Source of the DNA: Calditrichia bacterium
GTDB lineage: Bacteria > Calditrichota > Calditrichia > RBG-13-44-9 > J075
Direction of reading: 5' to 3'
Length of the DNA stretch: 64,000 bases
Assembly (NCBI GenBank): GCA_028284445.1
Contig: JANQRS010000012.1
Span: 124,001 to 188,000, forward strand
The notes below the pieces were generated by a model. It worked only from the letters and a program-made list of their open reading frames with translations, had not been told where the DNA came from and made no database searches. Every line of letters begins with the position of its first letter. Positions within the stretch are counted from its first letter, which is position 1. A program made the position numbers and the translations under genes. This document shows positions 52,337 to 61,790 of the stretch, piece after piece.

Positions 52337-54376
52337 CTAGCGAATGAACAGCATCTTCCGGGTTCTCCGGATCCCCTCGGCCGTTTCCAATCTATAGAAA
52401 TAAGTGCCGCTTGGTAATCCCCGTGCATCAAATGTAACTGAATAACGGCCCGGCGTCTTCCGTTCCTCATTTACCAATACCGCAACCGTTTTGCCAAGTA
52501 AATCAAAAACGGTCAGGCGCACATCCGTTGTCCGGGCGATATCATAACGAATGGTTGTCGAAGGGTTAAAGGGGTTGGGGTAGTTTTGACCTAAAGAAAA
52601 CGCTTCTGGCACTAACAACGCCGGAGCCTCATCCGTAACCCCTAATATGACGGAATCGGCAGAAACAAACACACTATCGATAATCAATCCGTCGATAGTT
52701 CCTGGAGTAAAGTCACGCGCACCATACTGTTGAAAACGCATAATAAAGGTGCTGCTAAACGACAATTCGCTATTCGCATTAATAATCGAATCGACATTTA
52801 CCGTCAGTTGTTGGAACGTCAGATCGGTCCAACTCGAGGGATCAAATGCGTACACCGGCCAAAAAACCTCGCCACCATCCGAACTAAACCAGATGCCATC
52901 ATAAACGTGGGTTTCATCGGCATTATCTTTGATCCAAAAGGCCAGATCTATTTCCCTATGGTTGGAAATATCCAGATGCAGATCCAATGCATTGCTGGTG
53001 AAGGCGCCATCAACCCTTCGGCCCAAAGCCACCCCGTAAAACCCCTCATAAAACGCATCAACACCTTGAATATTATTGGTGACTTCAACAATGCCCTGAT
53101 GCCCCAGAGTACCTGCCTCACCCGTTAACGCTGGATAGGTCGGATCCGCCCAGGCCCATGCGCTATCTAATTCGCCGCTTTCAAATCCATCAAAGAATGG
53201 CAGTGGGTGATAGACAACTGGTGATTCTCTAACCTCGATCGCATCAAGCAAGATACCATCAAGCGTACCTGCTGTAAAATCACGAGCACCATATTGCTGA
53301 AAACGAATGACGAAGGAATCCGTTAAAGCCAGGTTCAAATCTTCAGCCAGTCGATCGATATCTAACGGTGGGAGCATACCGTAGCGATTTTCTTCATTGG
53401 TGAGAATGAATTGGTAGGCGCGTTGGAAAGTACGCCCGGCATCATTGCTAAAGTATATACCGTCTTGTTCATGTGGCTCGTCTGAATAATCTGTATACCA
53501 GTAGAACATTTCCACATTTTCCGCACCAGCAAGATTTAGATGTAAATCAACAGCGTTCGTTGTGAGTAGATTTGAATCATTTCGGCGTCCCATCGCCAAG
53601 CCATATGCCCCTTCATAAGGGACGGAAGCCTGCTGAACGCTGGAGGCAACCGTTACGATTCCGCCTGGCCTTGTTGTGTTCTCAACAGTTGTCAGAGCCG
53701 GGTATGTCGCATCTGCCCAGCGCCAGGCGGGACCAAGCACGCCATCTTCGAAATCTTCCGTAAACGGTAAGGTCTGATAGACCACTTGCGGATCAACGAC
53801 CTTAATATTATCGAGAAAGATGCCGTCTTCATCGCCGAAACCATTAAAATCTGCATTGCCATATTGCGCAAAACGAATAATGAACGAATCCGTCAGCGCC
53901 AGCCCGCGTTCTTTGGCCAATTCATCAATGTCGATTGGCGGTAGTTCTCCCCATTCATTGTTCCAGTTGACAAAATCGAAGGAATACGCTGGAAGGAATA
54001 TATTGCCATCGGCACTCAGCCAAATTGCATCCTGAATTTCCGTCTCCTCGAAATAATCCCTGATCGATATCAACAAGTCGACATTGTCATATCCGCTGAG
54101 ATCCAATTGCAAATCGAGGTAGTTTTCACAAACATCGCCGTCAGCATTTTTGCCCATCACCACGCCCCAAAAGCTATCATAGCCTGCAGATATTCCCTCA
54201 ATTTCCAGCCTCACTTCAACGATGCCATCGTTGGCACACGGCCTGGCAGTCCAAAATTGGGGATCCAGAGTCCCGGTTTCGAAATCATCTTCGAAAATGA
54301 CAGTCTGCGCAAGCAGTGAACTTACCAGGCATAACATCAAGAAAAGCATGGTCGGTATTATTATTAACACTCTCAT
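52337..54376 (-). CDS. Secreted three-repeat protein with type IX sorting tail
   Basis: A 679-residue exported protein: signal peptide (MRVLIIIPTMLFLMLCLVSS), three tandem copies of a ~190-residue beta-sandwich (about 25-210, 215-405 and 410-590) and a sorting tail ('GQNYPNPFNPSTTIRYDI', 'SGTYFYRLE', 'RKMLFIR'). Each copy starts with 'F-x-D-(D/G)-F-E-(D/S/T)-G-x-L' ('FEDDFETGTLDP', 'FTEDFEDGVLGP', 'FFDGFESGELDS') and ends in 'DSF(I/V)IRF-(A/Q)QYG'. This repeat resembles MAM/concanavalin-like sandwiches seen in FCB surface proteins. ATG 54376 follows AGGCC. No catalytic motif is recognised. Confidence 0.8.
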   Translation of the reverse strand: MRVLIIIPTMLFLMLCLVSSLLAQTVIFEDDFETGTLDPQFWTARPCANDGIVEVRLEIEGISAGYDSFWGVVMGKNADGDVCENYLDLQLDLSGYDNVDLLISIRDYFEETEIQDAIWLSADGNIFLPAYSFDFVNWNNEWGELPPIDIDELAKERGLALTDSFIIRFAQYGNADFNGFGDEDGIFLDNIKVVDPQVVYQTLPFTEDFEDGVLGPAWRWADATYPALTTVENTTRPGGIVTVASSVQQASVPYEGAYGLAMGRRNDSNLLTTNAVDLHLNLAGAENVEMFYWYTDYSDEPHEQDGIYFSNDAGRTFQRAYQFILTNEENRYGMLPPLDIDRLAEDLNLALTDSFVIRFQQYGARDFTAGTLDGILLDAIEVRESPVVYHPLPFFDGFESGELDSAWAWADPTYPALTGEAGTLGHQGIVEVTNNIQGVDAFYEGFYGVALGRRVDGAFTSNALDLHLDISNHREIDLAFWIKDNADETHVYDGIWFSSDGGEVFWPVYAFDPSSWTDLTFQQLTVNVDSIINANSELSFSSTFIMRFQQYGARDFTPGTIDGLIIDSVFVSADSVILGVTDEAPALLVPEAFSLGQNYPNPFNPSTTIRYDIARTTDVRLTVFDLLGKTVAVLVNEERKTPGRYSVTFDARGLPSGTYFYRLETAEGIRRTRKMLFIR

Positions 54377-54514
54377 TAAAACAGGCCTCGTTCTTTTAAT
54401 TTTGTTTCCTCCACGACAATGTCGATTTCCACAATTGCCGCCCAAACTGGTAGGTACTAAAGCATGCGTTTTGACAACTCAAACAATGAAGTATTTGCGA
54501 TGGTTTCTAGCCAA

Positions 54515-55009
54515 CTAAATGAATAGCCGGATACCCACGGCAACTGAAGCATTCTTTGGTTCCTCGCTCATTTTCGCTTCCTCGTCTGCCGCCAATCTGA
54601 TCGCCGGCGCGATTTCCATATAAACACCCATGCGATATATCCCACTACTATTTCGTCCTGAATAGTGGACCAACCCTAACGGCACGCCTACTAAGGTGCG
54701 AGCCTCGTGTCCAAAACGCAGTACCGCCTTAATCCCGAAGTAGAATCGAAAATTTCCAGACGTTGTTCTAAGGACCTCTTCGTTATGGATTAAATAGCTA
54801 CCGTCGATCTGAAAATGTCCCTCATCCCCTGTTGAAGCCGACAGGAAACCGTCCACTGCAATCCTCTTTGCTAACCAATACTGAACGCTTAACCCTGAAT
54901 GTCCCGGTACGTGGAGACCATATCCAATTCCAAGCTTTGGAACCTCTGTCTGTGCCTGTAAACAACCAATGCAGCAAATAATCCAGCACAATATAAACCT
55001 AGCCTTCAC
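54515..55009 (-). CDS. Small outer-membrane barrel-like protein
   Basis: A 164-residue exported protein. GTG 55009 is preferred (AAAGGT about nine bases upstream) because it opens a signal peptide (MKARFILCWIICCIGCLQAQ); an ATG at 55072 would add 21 unlikely residues. The mature part has about eight short amphipathic strands with glycine turns ('LGIGYGLHVPGHSGLSVQYW', 'FRFYFGIKAVLRFGHEARTL') and a final 'VAVGIRLFI', compatible with a beta-barrel. The family is not identified. Confidence 0.6.
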   Translation of the reverse strand: MKARFILCWIICCIGCLQAQTEVPKLGIGYGLHVPGHSGLSVQYWLAKRIAVDGFLSASTGDEGHFQIDGSYLIHNEEVLRTTSGNFRFYFGIKAVLRFGHEARTLVGVPLGLVHYSGRNSSGIYRMGVYMEIAPAIRLAADEEAKMSEEPKNASVAVGIRLFI

Positions 55010-55454
55010 AGCAGCTACCTTTCCGATCTTCCGACCTTGGGAGTCATAACACGCGACATGAGACGGGATCATGCCTACATTCGAATTGATAATAATATTT
55101 TTCTTTCAGGGAACTTCGACTGGTGAGACAAGATAATTCGGTAGGGCTACACGATTCAATTAGCAATAGTCCGGCGACATCTAGGAATTTTCCTAATCGA
55201 TATCAGATAATTCTGCATTCTTATCTCTTTGTACGGGATGCAGTAATAGGACATTGAGAAATTTGCTCTAGGGCATGTAGGAATTTATCCACTTCTCTCT
55301 CGACAAAATCCACGACACTTGTAAGCATTGTTTACAATATTGCTTTCTCTAAAAGCAACCTGGCCCTATTTTCTACGTAAATCACAGTTCGGTTTGATTT
55401 TTGCTCTTTATTGCAGTGAGGCACACATTGACTTTGTTAATTAGGAGATATATC
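55010..55454. other. Divergent intergenic region between two barrel genes
   Basis: 445 bases. Promoters for both genes must lie here; several AT-rich hexamers and a short inverted repeat (TTGCTT...AAAGCAA, near 55343) are present but none is convincing. No gene is seen. Confidence 0.4.
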
Positions 55455-56003
55455 ATGGTTAGAACTTTATTTATGGCAATTGCATTGGTGGCTCTGGCCT
55501 TTACCAGTGTATCTGCGCAAAGCAGCGGTATTGGACCGCAAATGGGGTATTTCAAAACCAGCGATGCTGATCAAGGTAATTTTACCGGTGGTGCAGTCAT
55601 TCGCATGCCGCTGAGCCCGGCCTTGAGCCTGGAAGGCTCAATCAACTATCGTCAGGAAGAATTCCTTGACGAGCAGGTGACCGTAAAGAACTGGCCCTTG
55701 ATGGTGACCGGTCTCTTCTATCCATTGCCGATTGTATATGGCGCTGCCGGCGCTGGTTGGTATAACACCACCATCGATTATGATCAGGATTTATTGGGCA
55801 TAAATGCCCCGGAAGATGAAACAAAGCAGAAGTTCGGTTGGCACTTCGGAGGAGGCGTTGAGCTGCCCTTCGGAACCGGCTCAACCCTGTTTGGCGATAT
55901 TCGCTATGTATTCATTGACTATAATTTTGATGAAATCCCCGGCAGCAGCGAAATCAGCAGTGATTTTGTTGTTATGCAGCTGGGATTGGTTTTCAATATG
56001 TAA
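55455..56003 (+). CDS. Outer-membrane beta-barrel protein
   Basis: A 182-residue exported barrel of the OmpW/PorT-like type. Signal peptide MVRTLFMAIALVALAFTSVS, then strands 'GGAVIRMPLSPALSLEGSIN', 'PIVYGAAGAGWYNTTIDY' and 'HFGGGVELPFGTGSTLFGDI', ending 'VMQLGLVFNM', a typical C-terminal barrel strand. ATG 55455 has AGGAG seven bases upstream. The function is unknown. Confidence 0.8.
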   Translation: MVRTLFMAIALVALAFTSVSAQSSGIGPQMGYFKTSDADQGNFTGGAVIRMPLSPALSLEGSINYRQEEFLDEQVTVKNWPLMVTGLFYPLPIVYGAAGAGWYNTTIDYDQDLLGINAPEDETKQKFGWHFGGGVELPFGTGSTLFGDIRYVFIDYNFDEIPGSSEISSDFVVMQLGLVFNM

Positions 56004-56041
56004 TTCTGTTTGATGGTATCCCGCTTCGGCGGGATACTGCT

Positions 56042-56239
56042 TCATGCATCACTATGCCGGATTGCCGTCACCGGACATACTTTCTCGCAGGCAAGACAAA
56101 CCACATCACAAGGCTTATCCACCGCAATTGTATCAAAGGCACTAATAAACCCTGCTTCCAAGGGGCAAACTGCCACACAGGCACCGCACTTGATACAGGC
56201 ATTCCAATCTATCTCAAACATCACCGGGTGTTTGGCCAT
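56042..56239 (-). CDS. Small [4Fe-4S] ferredoxin
   Basis: A 65-residue ferredoxin with two cluster motifs: 'CIKCGACVAVCP' (Cys15, 18, 21 and 25) and a second set 'CDVVCLACEKVCP' with slightly altered spacing (C-x3-C-x2-C-x3-C). It is a cytoplasmic electron carrier. The gene begins nine bases after the stop of the geranylgeranyl-reductase gene, so the two form an operon and the ferredoxin is the likely electron donor to the reductase. Confidence 0.9.
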   Translation of the reverse strand: MAKHPVMFEIDWNACIKCGACVAVCPLEAGFISAFDTIAVDKPCDVVCLACEKVCPVTAIRHSDA

Positions 56240-56248
56240 TTTTCCCTC

Positions 56249-57415
56249 TTAAATCTTACGATATTCTGATTCAGGACTGAAATAATGGGACAATGTCTCG
56301 AACAACATCTGGTTGCGCCGATCGATATCACGCTGCCGAAAAATCTCCCGCTTTCTACGATACAATCGCCACATCGACTCGCCCAGCTCCTCGGACCAGC
56401 GTTGTTGATAGGCCGACATGCACTGTTCATCGGGCGTATTACCCCCTCGGATAACATCAGCTATAAAGCGGCCAGCAATCGCCCCACAACGCAAGGCAGT
56501 GTGGATGCCACCGCCGGTAATTGGATTTACATGCCGGGCCGCATCACCTACCAGAAGCATATTATCGCTGTATTGCTGCTTCAGTGGCGCTGCCAGCGGT
56601 ACGCCGCCGCCCTGGATCTCGAGAACTCTCAGGTCTTTCAGGCGGTCGCTAAGGAAGGAATCTTTAATCAGCTTTTCGAGATAGGCATGCGCATCATCGT
56701 CAGTCATGGTGCGAATCACACCAAGCCCGACTTCGGCATGTTTATTTTGTTTCGGAAATATCCAGGCATAGCCACCGGGGGCAATAGCGTGTCCGGTCAT
56801 GATCTCCAGCAGGCCCTCGGTCTCCACGCCATCAACCACGTACTGAAGACAGGATGCCAATTCACTCAGCTTAATGTGGGTGGCAAGGCCAAACCACTTG
56901 CCAACCTGGGATTGCACGCCATCTGCGCCGGCCAAAATTCGGGTGCGCACGCTGACCTCCTGTCCCAGTCGACGCAGCCGCACTTCAAGCAGATCGGGCG
57001 ATATACGATCCACGCCCAGTGCTTCGGTCTTTAACCAGCTTTCCACACCGCTATCTTCAGCCATGCTCAAAAGCGCGCGGTCAAATCGGCGTCGATCAAC
57101 GACATATCCCAGTGGAGCATCCGCATAGACATCCGGCTTTAACTCCCGATAGTCCAGATAAACTGGATTTCCAGCCTCATCATAAACAATGAAGCCATAT
57201 ATAGGCGTCAGGACGAATTCACTCTCCGGCATCACTTCAACATCCGAAAGCGCATGTGCGCTAACCGCTCCGGAGCATTGTATCGGTGCGCCAAGCTCCT
57301 GCTTTTTATCTACTAACAAAACCCGAAGTCCGTTTTCGGCTGCATATCGGGCAGTTGTTGCGCCGGCAGGTCCTGATCCGATTACTACCAAATCGTAGTC
57401 AGATGATCTGCTCAT
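56249..57415 (-). CDS. Geranylgeranyl reductase-family FAD oxidoreductase
   Basis: A 388-residue flavoprotein of the geranylgeranyl reductase family, which saturates isoprenoid chains (in quinones, archaeal lipids or chlorophyll). The FAD-binding Rossmann start is 'YDLVVIGSGPAGATTARYAA' (residues about 6-25), followed by 'GAPIQCSGAVS', whose cysteine is a family feature, and the C-terminal FAD motif 'MLLVGDAARHVNPITGGGI' (about 300-318). ATG 57415 (GGAGAC upstream) is preferred to 57445. The co-transcribed ferredoxin suggests a ferredoxin-dependent reduction, as in archaeal enzymes; menaquinone is a plausible substrate here (inference). Confidence 0.92.
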   Translation of the reverse strand: MSRSSDYDLVVIGSGPAGATTARYAAENGLRVLLVDKKQELGAPIQCSGAVSAHALSDVEVMPESEFVLTPIYGFIVYDEAGNPVYLDYRELKPDVYADAPLGYVVDRRRFDRALLSMAEDSGVESWLKTEALGVDRISPDLLEVRLRRLGQEVSVRTRILAGADGVQSQVGKWFGLATHIKLSELASCLQYVVDGVETEGLLEIMTGHAIAPGGYAWIFPKQNKHAEVGLGVIRTMTDDDAHAYLEKLIKDSFLSDRLKDLRVLEIQGGGVPLAAPLKQQYSDNMLLVGDAARHVNPITGGGIHTALRCGAIAGRFIADVIRGGNTPDEQCMSAYQQRWSEELGESMWRLYRRKREIFRQRDIDRRNQMLFETLSHYFSPESEYRKI

Positions 57416-57598
57416 CAGTCTCCAATGACATTTTGTGAGTGGCAATATCTGTAGTCCATCAATTAAAATACAGACAATTTTTAGAATCAGTGACTTTATA
57501 CCTTTCCTTCAAATTTTACAAGCTGTATTTTGTTATGAACAAGCTGATCGCATACTAAATGCGCCTAAATCCCGGACACCCATTCGAAGACCCTGAAT

Positions 57599-59722
57599 AT
57601 GCCGGCCAAATTGATGATTCGTGCTTTGCTGTGCGTCTGCCTGCTTCAAAGCATCTGCCAGGCCCAGATGACCCGCAACGAATTTGAATACCTGTCGCCA
57701 CGACCGGGAGCAATCTATCTGTTACCGCAGAGTACAATCATCCTAAGGCCCGGTGAAACCTTTCAGCAACGTCCGCTCAATTTGGCGGATCGTATCTCAG
57801 TATCTGGCAGCGTCAGTGGCGATCATAGCGGCAAAATCCGCATCGCCGGGGACCGTAAATCTGTTCTCTTCAAACCCGACAGCAGCTTTCTGCTCGGCGA
57901 ACATGTGACCGTATCGATCTCCGCTGGTTTTCGATCGGCAGACGGACGGCCCCTAAATCCGCTTATCTATCGCTTTCGCATTGCCAATACCCTGCCAGCC
58001 AAGACCAGTAATAAGCAGCTCTTGCAGGAAGAACTAAAGGATGTACTGCCGGAAAAACCCGCACCTACGACCAGCACGCCGGAGAAATATGATCCCCATG
58101 CCGCTTTTTCGCTGCCGCCTGACTTTCCGATTATGAACATTACGGCGCACGACAATCCATCAGACAGTTACTACTTCCTGGCAAATTTGTCCTGGGGACC
58201 AAATCCGCCACGGCCTTATCACCTTCTGATGCTGGACAATAACGGCTTCCCGGTTTTCTTTCGAAAACTGCCGTTTATTGCGGTCGATTTCAAACCCCAG
58301 GCAAATGGCTATCTCACTTACTTCGACATTGAACGCGATGTGCACTATGCGCTGGATCAAACATTTACACTGGTCGACAGTTTCACTTGTGGCAATGGCT
58401 ACCTCACGGATTTACACGAGCTTCAGGTTCTGGAGAACCACCATGCGTTGTTGATGAGCTATGACCCGCAAATTGTTGACTTGCGTGAATATGGTGGCCG
58501 GGAAGATGCGACGGTTATCGGCTTGGTGATTCAGGAGCAGGATGCAAACAAAGACGTGATATTCCAGTGGCGCAGCTGGGACCATATGGAGATTACCGAC
58601 TCGGACCGTAATTTGACCAGTCAGACCGTAGATCTGATCCACGGCAACTCCATTGAAGTTGACGACGATGACCATTTGCTTATCAGCAGCAGAAACTTAA
58701 AAGAAGTTACCAAAATCAACCGCATCACCGGCAACATCATCTGGCGGCTGGGTGGACTACGCAATGAATTCACATTCGTTGATGAGGAAACCAGTTTTAA
58801 TCATCAGCACGATGCGCGGCGATTGTCCAATGGCAATATTCTGATTTACGATAACAGCAACCAATCGTCGCCCCGGGAATCAAGGGCAGTGGAATACCAC
58901 CTGGATGAGGTCAATAAGATCGCGACAAAGGTCTGGGAATATCGCGAGCCGGGACAGGAATTTGGCGATATTATGGGAAGTAGCCGACGCCTGGCAAATG
59001 GCAATACGGTGATTGGCTGGGGCCGGGCAACACGGGCAGTTTCCGAAATTCGCCCGGATGGTGTCAAGGCTCTGGAAATGCGCTTTGAACCTGCCCTGCT
59101 AAGCTATCGCGCTATCCCCTCTACCTGGAAAGGCCGCGCCAAGGCCCCATACATATGGAAGCGGCAAGCCGGTCCGGCGGCAACGCTCAGCTTTATGCAC
59201 TTCGGCGCGGAGAATATCCGCGAATACCATATTTACCGTGGTACAAGCGCAGAGGATCTCAATAAGATCGCTACAACAGCGGAGCAGTTCCTGCGGATCA
59301 GGAGTCATCGCACAGGCATCACGGAATATTATGGGGTGAAATCAATTGACAATAACGGTATAGCAAGCGAAATGTCCAATGTTATTGCCTACACACCGAC
59401 CTATTCTAAAAAAGATAGCGAAACTCCAATGGCGGGAACAGAGGAAGACATTCAACTCTTGCAAAACTATCCGAACCCCTTTAATCCATCTACCTCAATA
59501 CGATTTACTATAGCGGAAGATAATGAGATAGAGCTGCTGATTTTCAATATTCTTGGACAGCAAGTTCGACAAATCTTCCACGGACACCTCATGTCCGGTG
59601 ATTACAATTTTGAGTGGGATGGTAATAATTCGTTTGGCAATCCGCTGCCTTCCGGCGTCTATTATTATCAATTAACATCGGGACAATATCGGCAAATTCG
59701 CAAAATGTTATTGATCAGGTGA
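57599..59722 (+). CDS. Arylsulfotransferase-like (ASST) protein with type IX sorting tail
   Basis: A 707-residue exported protein. Signal peptide MPAKLMIRALLCVCLLQSIC..., an Ig-like domain (about 30-130), then an arylsulfotransferase-type propeller (about 165-510), a FN3-like segment (about 530-590, 'EYHIYRGTSAEDLNKI') and a sorting tail ('LQNYPNPFNPSTSIRFTI', 'SGVYYYQLT', 'RKMLLIR'). The ASST-family hallmark 'SFNHQHDARRLSNGNILIYD' is intact, as are 'IHGNSIEVDDDDHLLISSR' and 'NIIWRLGG'. In characterised ASST a histidine in such a block carries the sulfate; the second His of 'FNHQHDA' would be the candidate. The start is uncertain (ATG 57599 or 57614). Confidence 0.85.
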   Translation: MPAKLMIRALLCVCLLQSICQAQMTRNEFEYLSPRPGAIYLLPQSTIILRPGETFQQRPLNLADRISVSGSVSGDHSGKIRIAGDRKSVLFKPDSSFLLGEHVTVSISAGFRSADGRPLNPLIYRFRIANTLPAKTSNKQLLQEELKDVLPEKPAPTTSTPEKYDPHAAFSLPPDFPIMNITAHDNPSDSYYFLANLSWGPNPPRPYHLLMLDNNGFPVFFRKLPFIAVDFKPQANGYLTYFDIERDVHYALDQTFTLVDSFTCGNGYLTDLHELQVLENHHALLMSYDPQIVDLREYGGREDATVIGLVIQEQDANKDVIFQWRSWDHMEITDSDRNLTSQTVDLIHGNSIEVDDDDHLLISSRNLKEVTKINRITGNIIWRLGGLRNEFTFVDEETSFNHQHDARRLSNGNILIYDNSNQSSPRESRAVEYHLDEVNKIATKVWEYREPGQEFGDIMGSSRRLANGNTVIGWGRATRAVSEIRPDGVKALEMRFEPALLSYRAIPSTWKGRAKAPYIWKRQAGPAATLSFMHFGAENIREYHIYRGTSAEDLNKIATTAEQFLRIRSHRTGITEYYGVKSIDNNGIASEMSNVIAYTPTYSKKDSETPMAGTEEDIQLLQNYPNPFNPSTSIRFTIAEDNEIELLIFNILGQQVRQIFHGHLMSGDYNFEWDGNNSFGNPLPSGVYYYQLTSGQYRQIRKMLLIR

Positions 59723-60206
59723 TGACCGAAGCAACGTCGACCGACAGTACCTAACCGTGAAAACGTTCTTTTCTGGGAATTCCATGTTGCCTAAACGCAG
59801 CTTTCCCCTTATGTTATAGTAGGTAAGTACTCAACAAACGAGGAATCAGAAAATTTACGCTCTGTTGCTGGAGAGTTGCTTCTAAAAGAGGCAACGGTAA
59901 GGGGATATTGTATGCCGGCTTCTTATCTGACCGGCACAAACAATTGTACATGAAAGAAGCGATGCGAGGAAAAATTGATCGCTATCATGTACGAACTCTA
60001 TGAAATCGGTTAATATGAACTGATTTTTGTGTGATGGAAGTAGGGAAAGCAGTCTCCGGAACATTGAGGTTCCCTTTCAGCGTTTCCACGCTGTTCCCCA
60101 AATCCTGCCTGACGTTCGGCAACAAACGTTATCCAAGCGACTTTTATCACCGCGCATTATAAAATTGAAAATTTGATAGCACTGACAGAAGAACAACCGG
60201 ATCACG
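59723..60206. other. Intergenic region before the TPR gene
   Basis: 484 bases without a convincing gene. Several small hairpins occur (GTTGC...GCAAC near 59870, GCCGG...CCGGC near 59913-59936). Nothing more specific can be said. Confidence 0.4.
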
Positions 60207-61778
60207 GTGCTTATGGCCAGTAAAATGCACACAAACGGTAAGCCGAAGAAGACCAAATACGATAAGTCGCGAGACGAATTGTACCGTCTTTCATCTGCGA
60301 TTCAGAACGCCGAAGACCTGACGATTCATTTTGTTATTGATGAAGACGAAACTGTGGTCACTTCTGTGGCGAATAGTACCGGCTATGCTGTCAAGTCACT
60401 AATCATCGAAACCGGAGAAGACGGTCCGGCCAATTTAATTGGCGCCATCAAATCCCTGCCTGCCAGCGAAATTGCTTTTGTCTCCAATATCGATGAGTAT
60501 ATCGATCAAAAAAGCAAAGTATCCACTGTTGAGCTTATTCAGTCCTTATATGAGCAGTTGAATCGCCATCGCAAGCTACAGCAAAATATCATTTTCCGCA
60601 TTTCAATTGACCTGGTTCCCTTCCTGCAGGAAAACGCTCCGGATCTCTGGGATTGGCGCAGCGGCTTATTTATGTTTGACGATCGCATTGAAGGGAAATA
60701 CCGTTTGGCCGCTTACATCAGCGATCATATGGCCAATATCGGACGATTTCACAGCTTTCGCGACAAGCAGAGTCTGCTGAAGATATATCAAATCCTGGTG
60801 AACGAATACAAAGAGCAGCAGCCGGCCGACCGGATTATTCTCGAATTTAATCTCCTGGCAAAAATTGGCCGGGTCTTGTATGGCCTTGGTGAGTATCAAA
60901 AGGCATCGGTGTACCTCGATAAACAGTTGGAATATGCCCAGTTCTTCGATGATCGCAGCCTGTTGCCGGAGCCCCTCAACAACATCGCCATGGCTAAACT
61001 CGCCCAGGGTGATTGGATGGATGCACATAATCTATTGCAAGATGCCTGGGAACTGGCCGACGAAGTTTTTCGCGGCGCAAGCCATCCTTGCAAGGCAGCC
61101 ATTTTAAGCAATCTTGGCCATGTACAGCAGTTGCTTGGTTATCAACAGGATGGATTCCTGAATTGCCGGAAGGCATTGCGGATGTGCGAAAATAAATTGG
61201 GTATGCGTCATCCCAATCTCATCCCGGTTTTGATTAAACTATCCAACGTTTTGCGAGATCAAAGCAAGTTTGAAGACGCCCTGGATCAATACCGGCGAGC
61301 CCTGCACATCGTTGAGCGTAAGTTGGCCCTGGAAGATCCGTATATCTCTATCATTCTGGAAAACATCGGCAAGACCTATCTTCAACAGGGCAAATATGAA
61401 GCAGCACAGCGCTATTTCTACAGGACGCTCGAAACGGCTGAACGGCTCCTTGGCCCGGAACACCCGCATTTAGCTACGCAATTGCGCTGTATCGGCCTCA
61501 CGCATGTGTATGAACAAAAAATGGATACGGCCCTGAAATACTTGTATTGGGCAGCCGAACTGCGTCAAACACGGGTTGGTTTTAATGATCCGATGGTCGG
61601 TGATATTTATCGGGATATTGGGAAAGTCTACCAAACCCAGGGTAGCCTTACGGAAGCACGCATGTGCTTTACCCGGGCGGTAGATATCTACAAAAGTCAG
61701 CTTCCTGCCGAACACAGCTCCTTACTCAATATGGAAAAGCAGCTCTCCGAAGTTGAATCCGCTATGGATTCCAACTAA
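60207..61778 (+). CDS. TPR protein with an effector-type N-terminal domain lacking a P-loop
   Basis: A 523-residue cytoplasmic protein. Residues about 30-175 look like the ATPase-remnant region seen in bacterial TPR/STAND proteins ('IAFVSNIDEYIDQKSKVST', 'LYEQLNRHRKLQQNIIFRIS', 'ENAPDLWDWRSGLF'), but no GxxxxGK(S/T) P-loop is visible. From about 195 to 510 are kinesin-light-chain-type TPRs ('LEFNLLAKIGRVLYGLGEYQ', 'ENIGKTYLQQGKYEAAQRYF', 'RQTRVGFNDPMVGDIYRDIG'). GTG 60207, ATG 60213 and ATG 60225 are all possible starts, and the ribosome-binding site is weak. It lies upstream of nth on the opposite strand. The partner is unknown. Confidence 0.75.
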   Translation: MLMASKMHTNGKPKKTKYDKSRDELYRLSSAIQNAEDLTIHFVIDEDETVVTSVANSTGYAVKSLIIETGEDGPANLIGAIKSLPASEIAFVSNIDEYIDQKSKVSTVELIQSLYEQLNRHRKLQQNIIFRISIDLVPFLQENAPDLWDWRSGLFMFDDRIEGKYRLAAYISDHMANIGRFHSFRDKQSLLKIYQILVNEYKEQQPADRIILEFNLLAKIGRVLYGLGEYQKASVYLDKQLEYAQFFDDRSLLPEPLNNIAMAKLAQGDWMDAHNLLQDAWELADEVFRGASHPCKAAILSNLGHVQQLLGYQQDGFLNCRKALRMCENKLGMRHPNLIPVLIKLSNVLRDQSKFEDALDQYRRALHIVERKLALEDPYISIILENIGKTYLQQGKYEAAQRYFYRTLETAERLLGPEHPHLATQLRCIGLTHVYEQKMDTALKYLYWAAELRQTRVGFNDPMVGDIYRDIGKVYQTQGSLTEARMCFTRAVDIYKSQLPAEHSSLLNMEKQLSEVESAMDSN

Positions 61779-61790
61779 TCTTATGCCGAT

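Noticed and set aside
56285..57034. A 249-residue frame on the plus strand inside the geranylgeranyl reductase gene
   Set aside because: It is antisense to a well supported gene and gives no known domain; long antisense frames are common in such genes.
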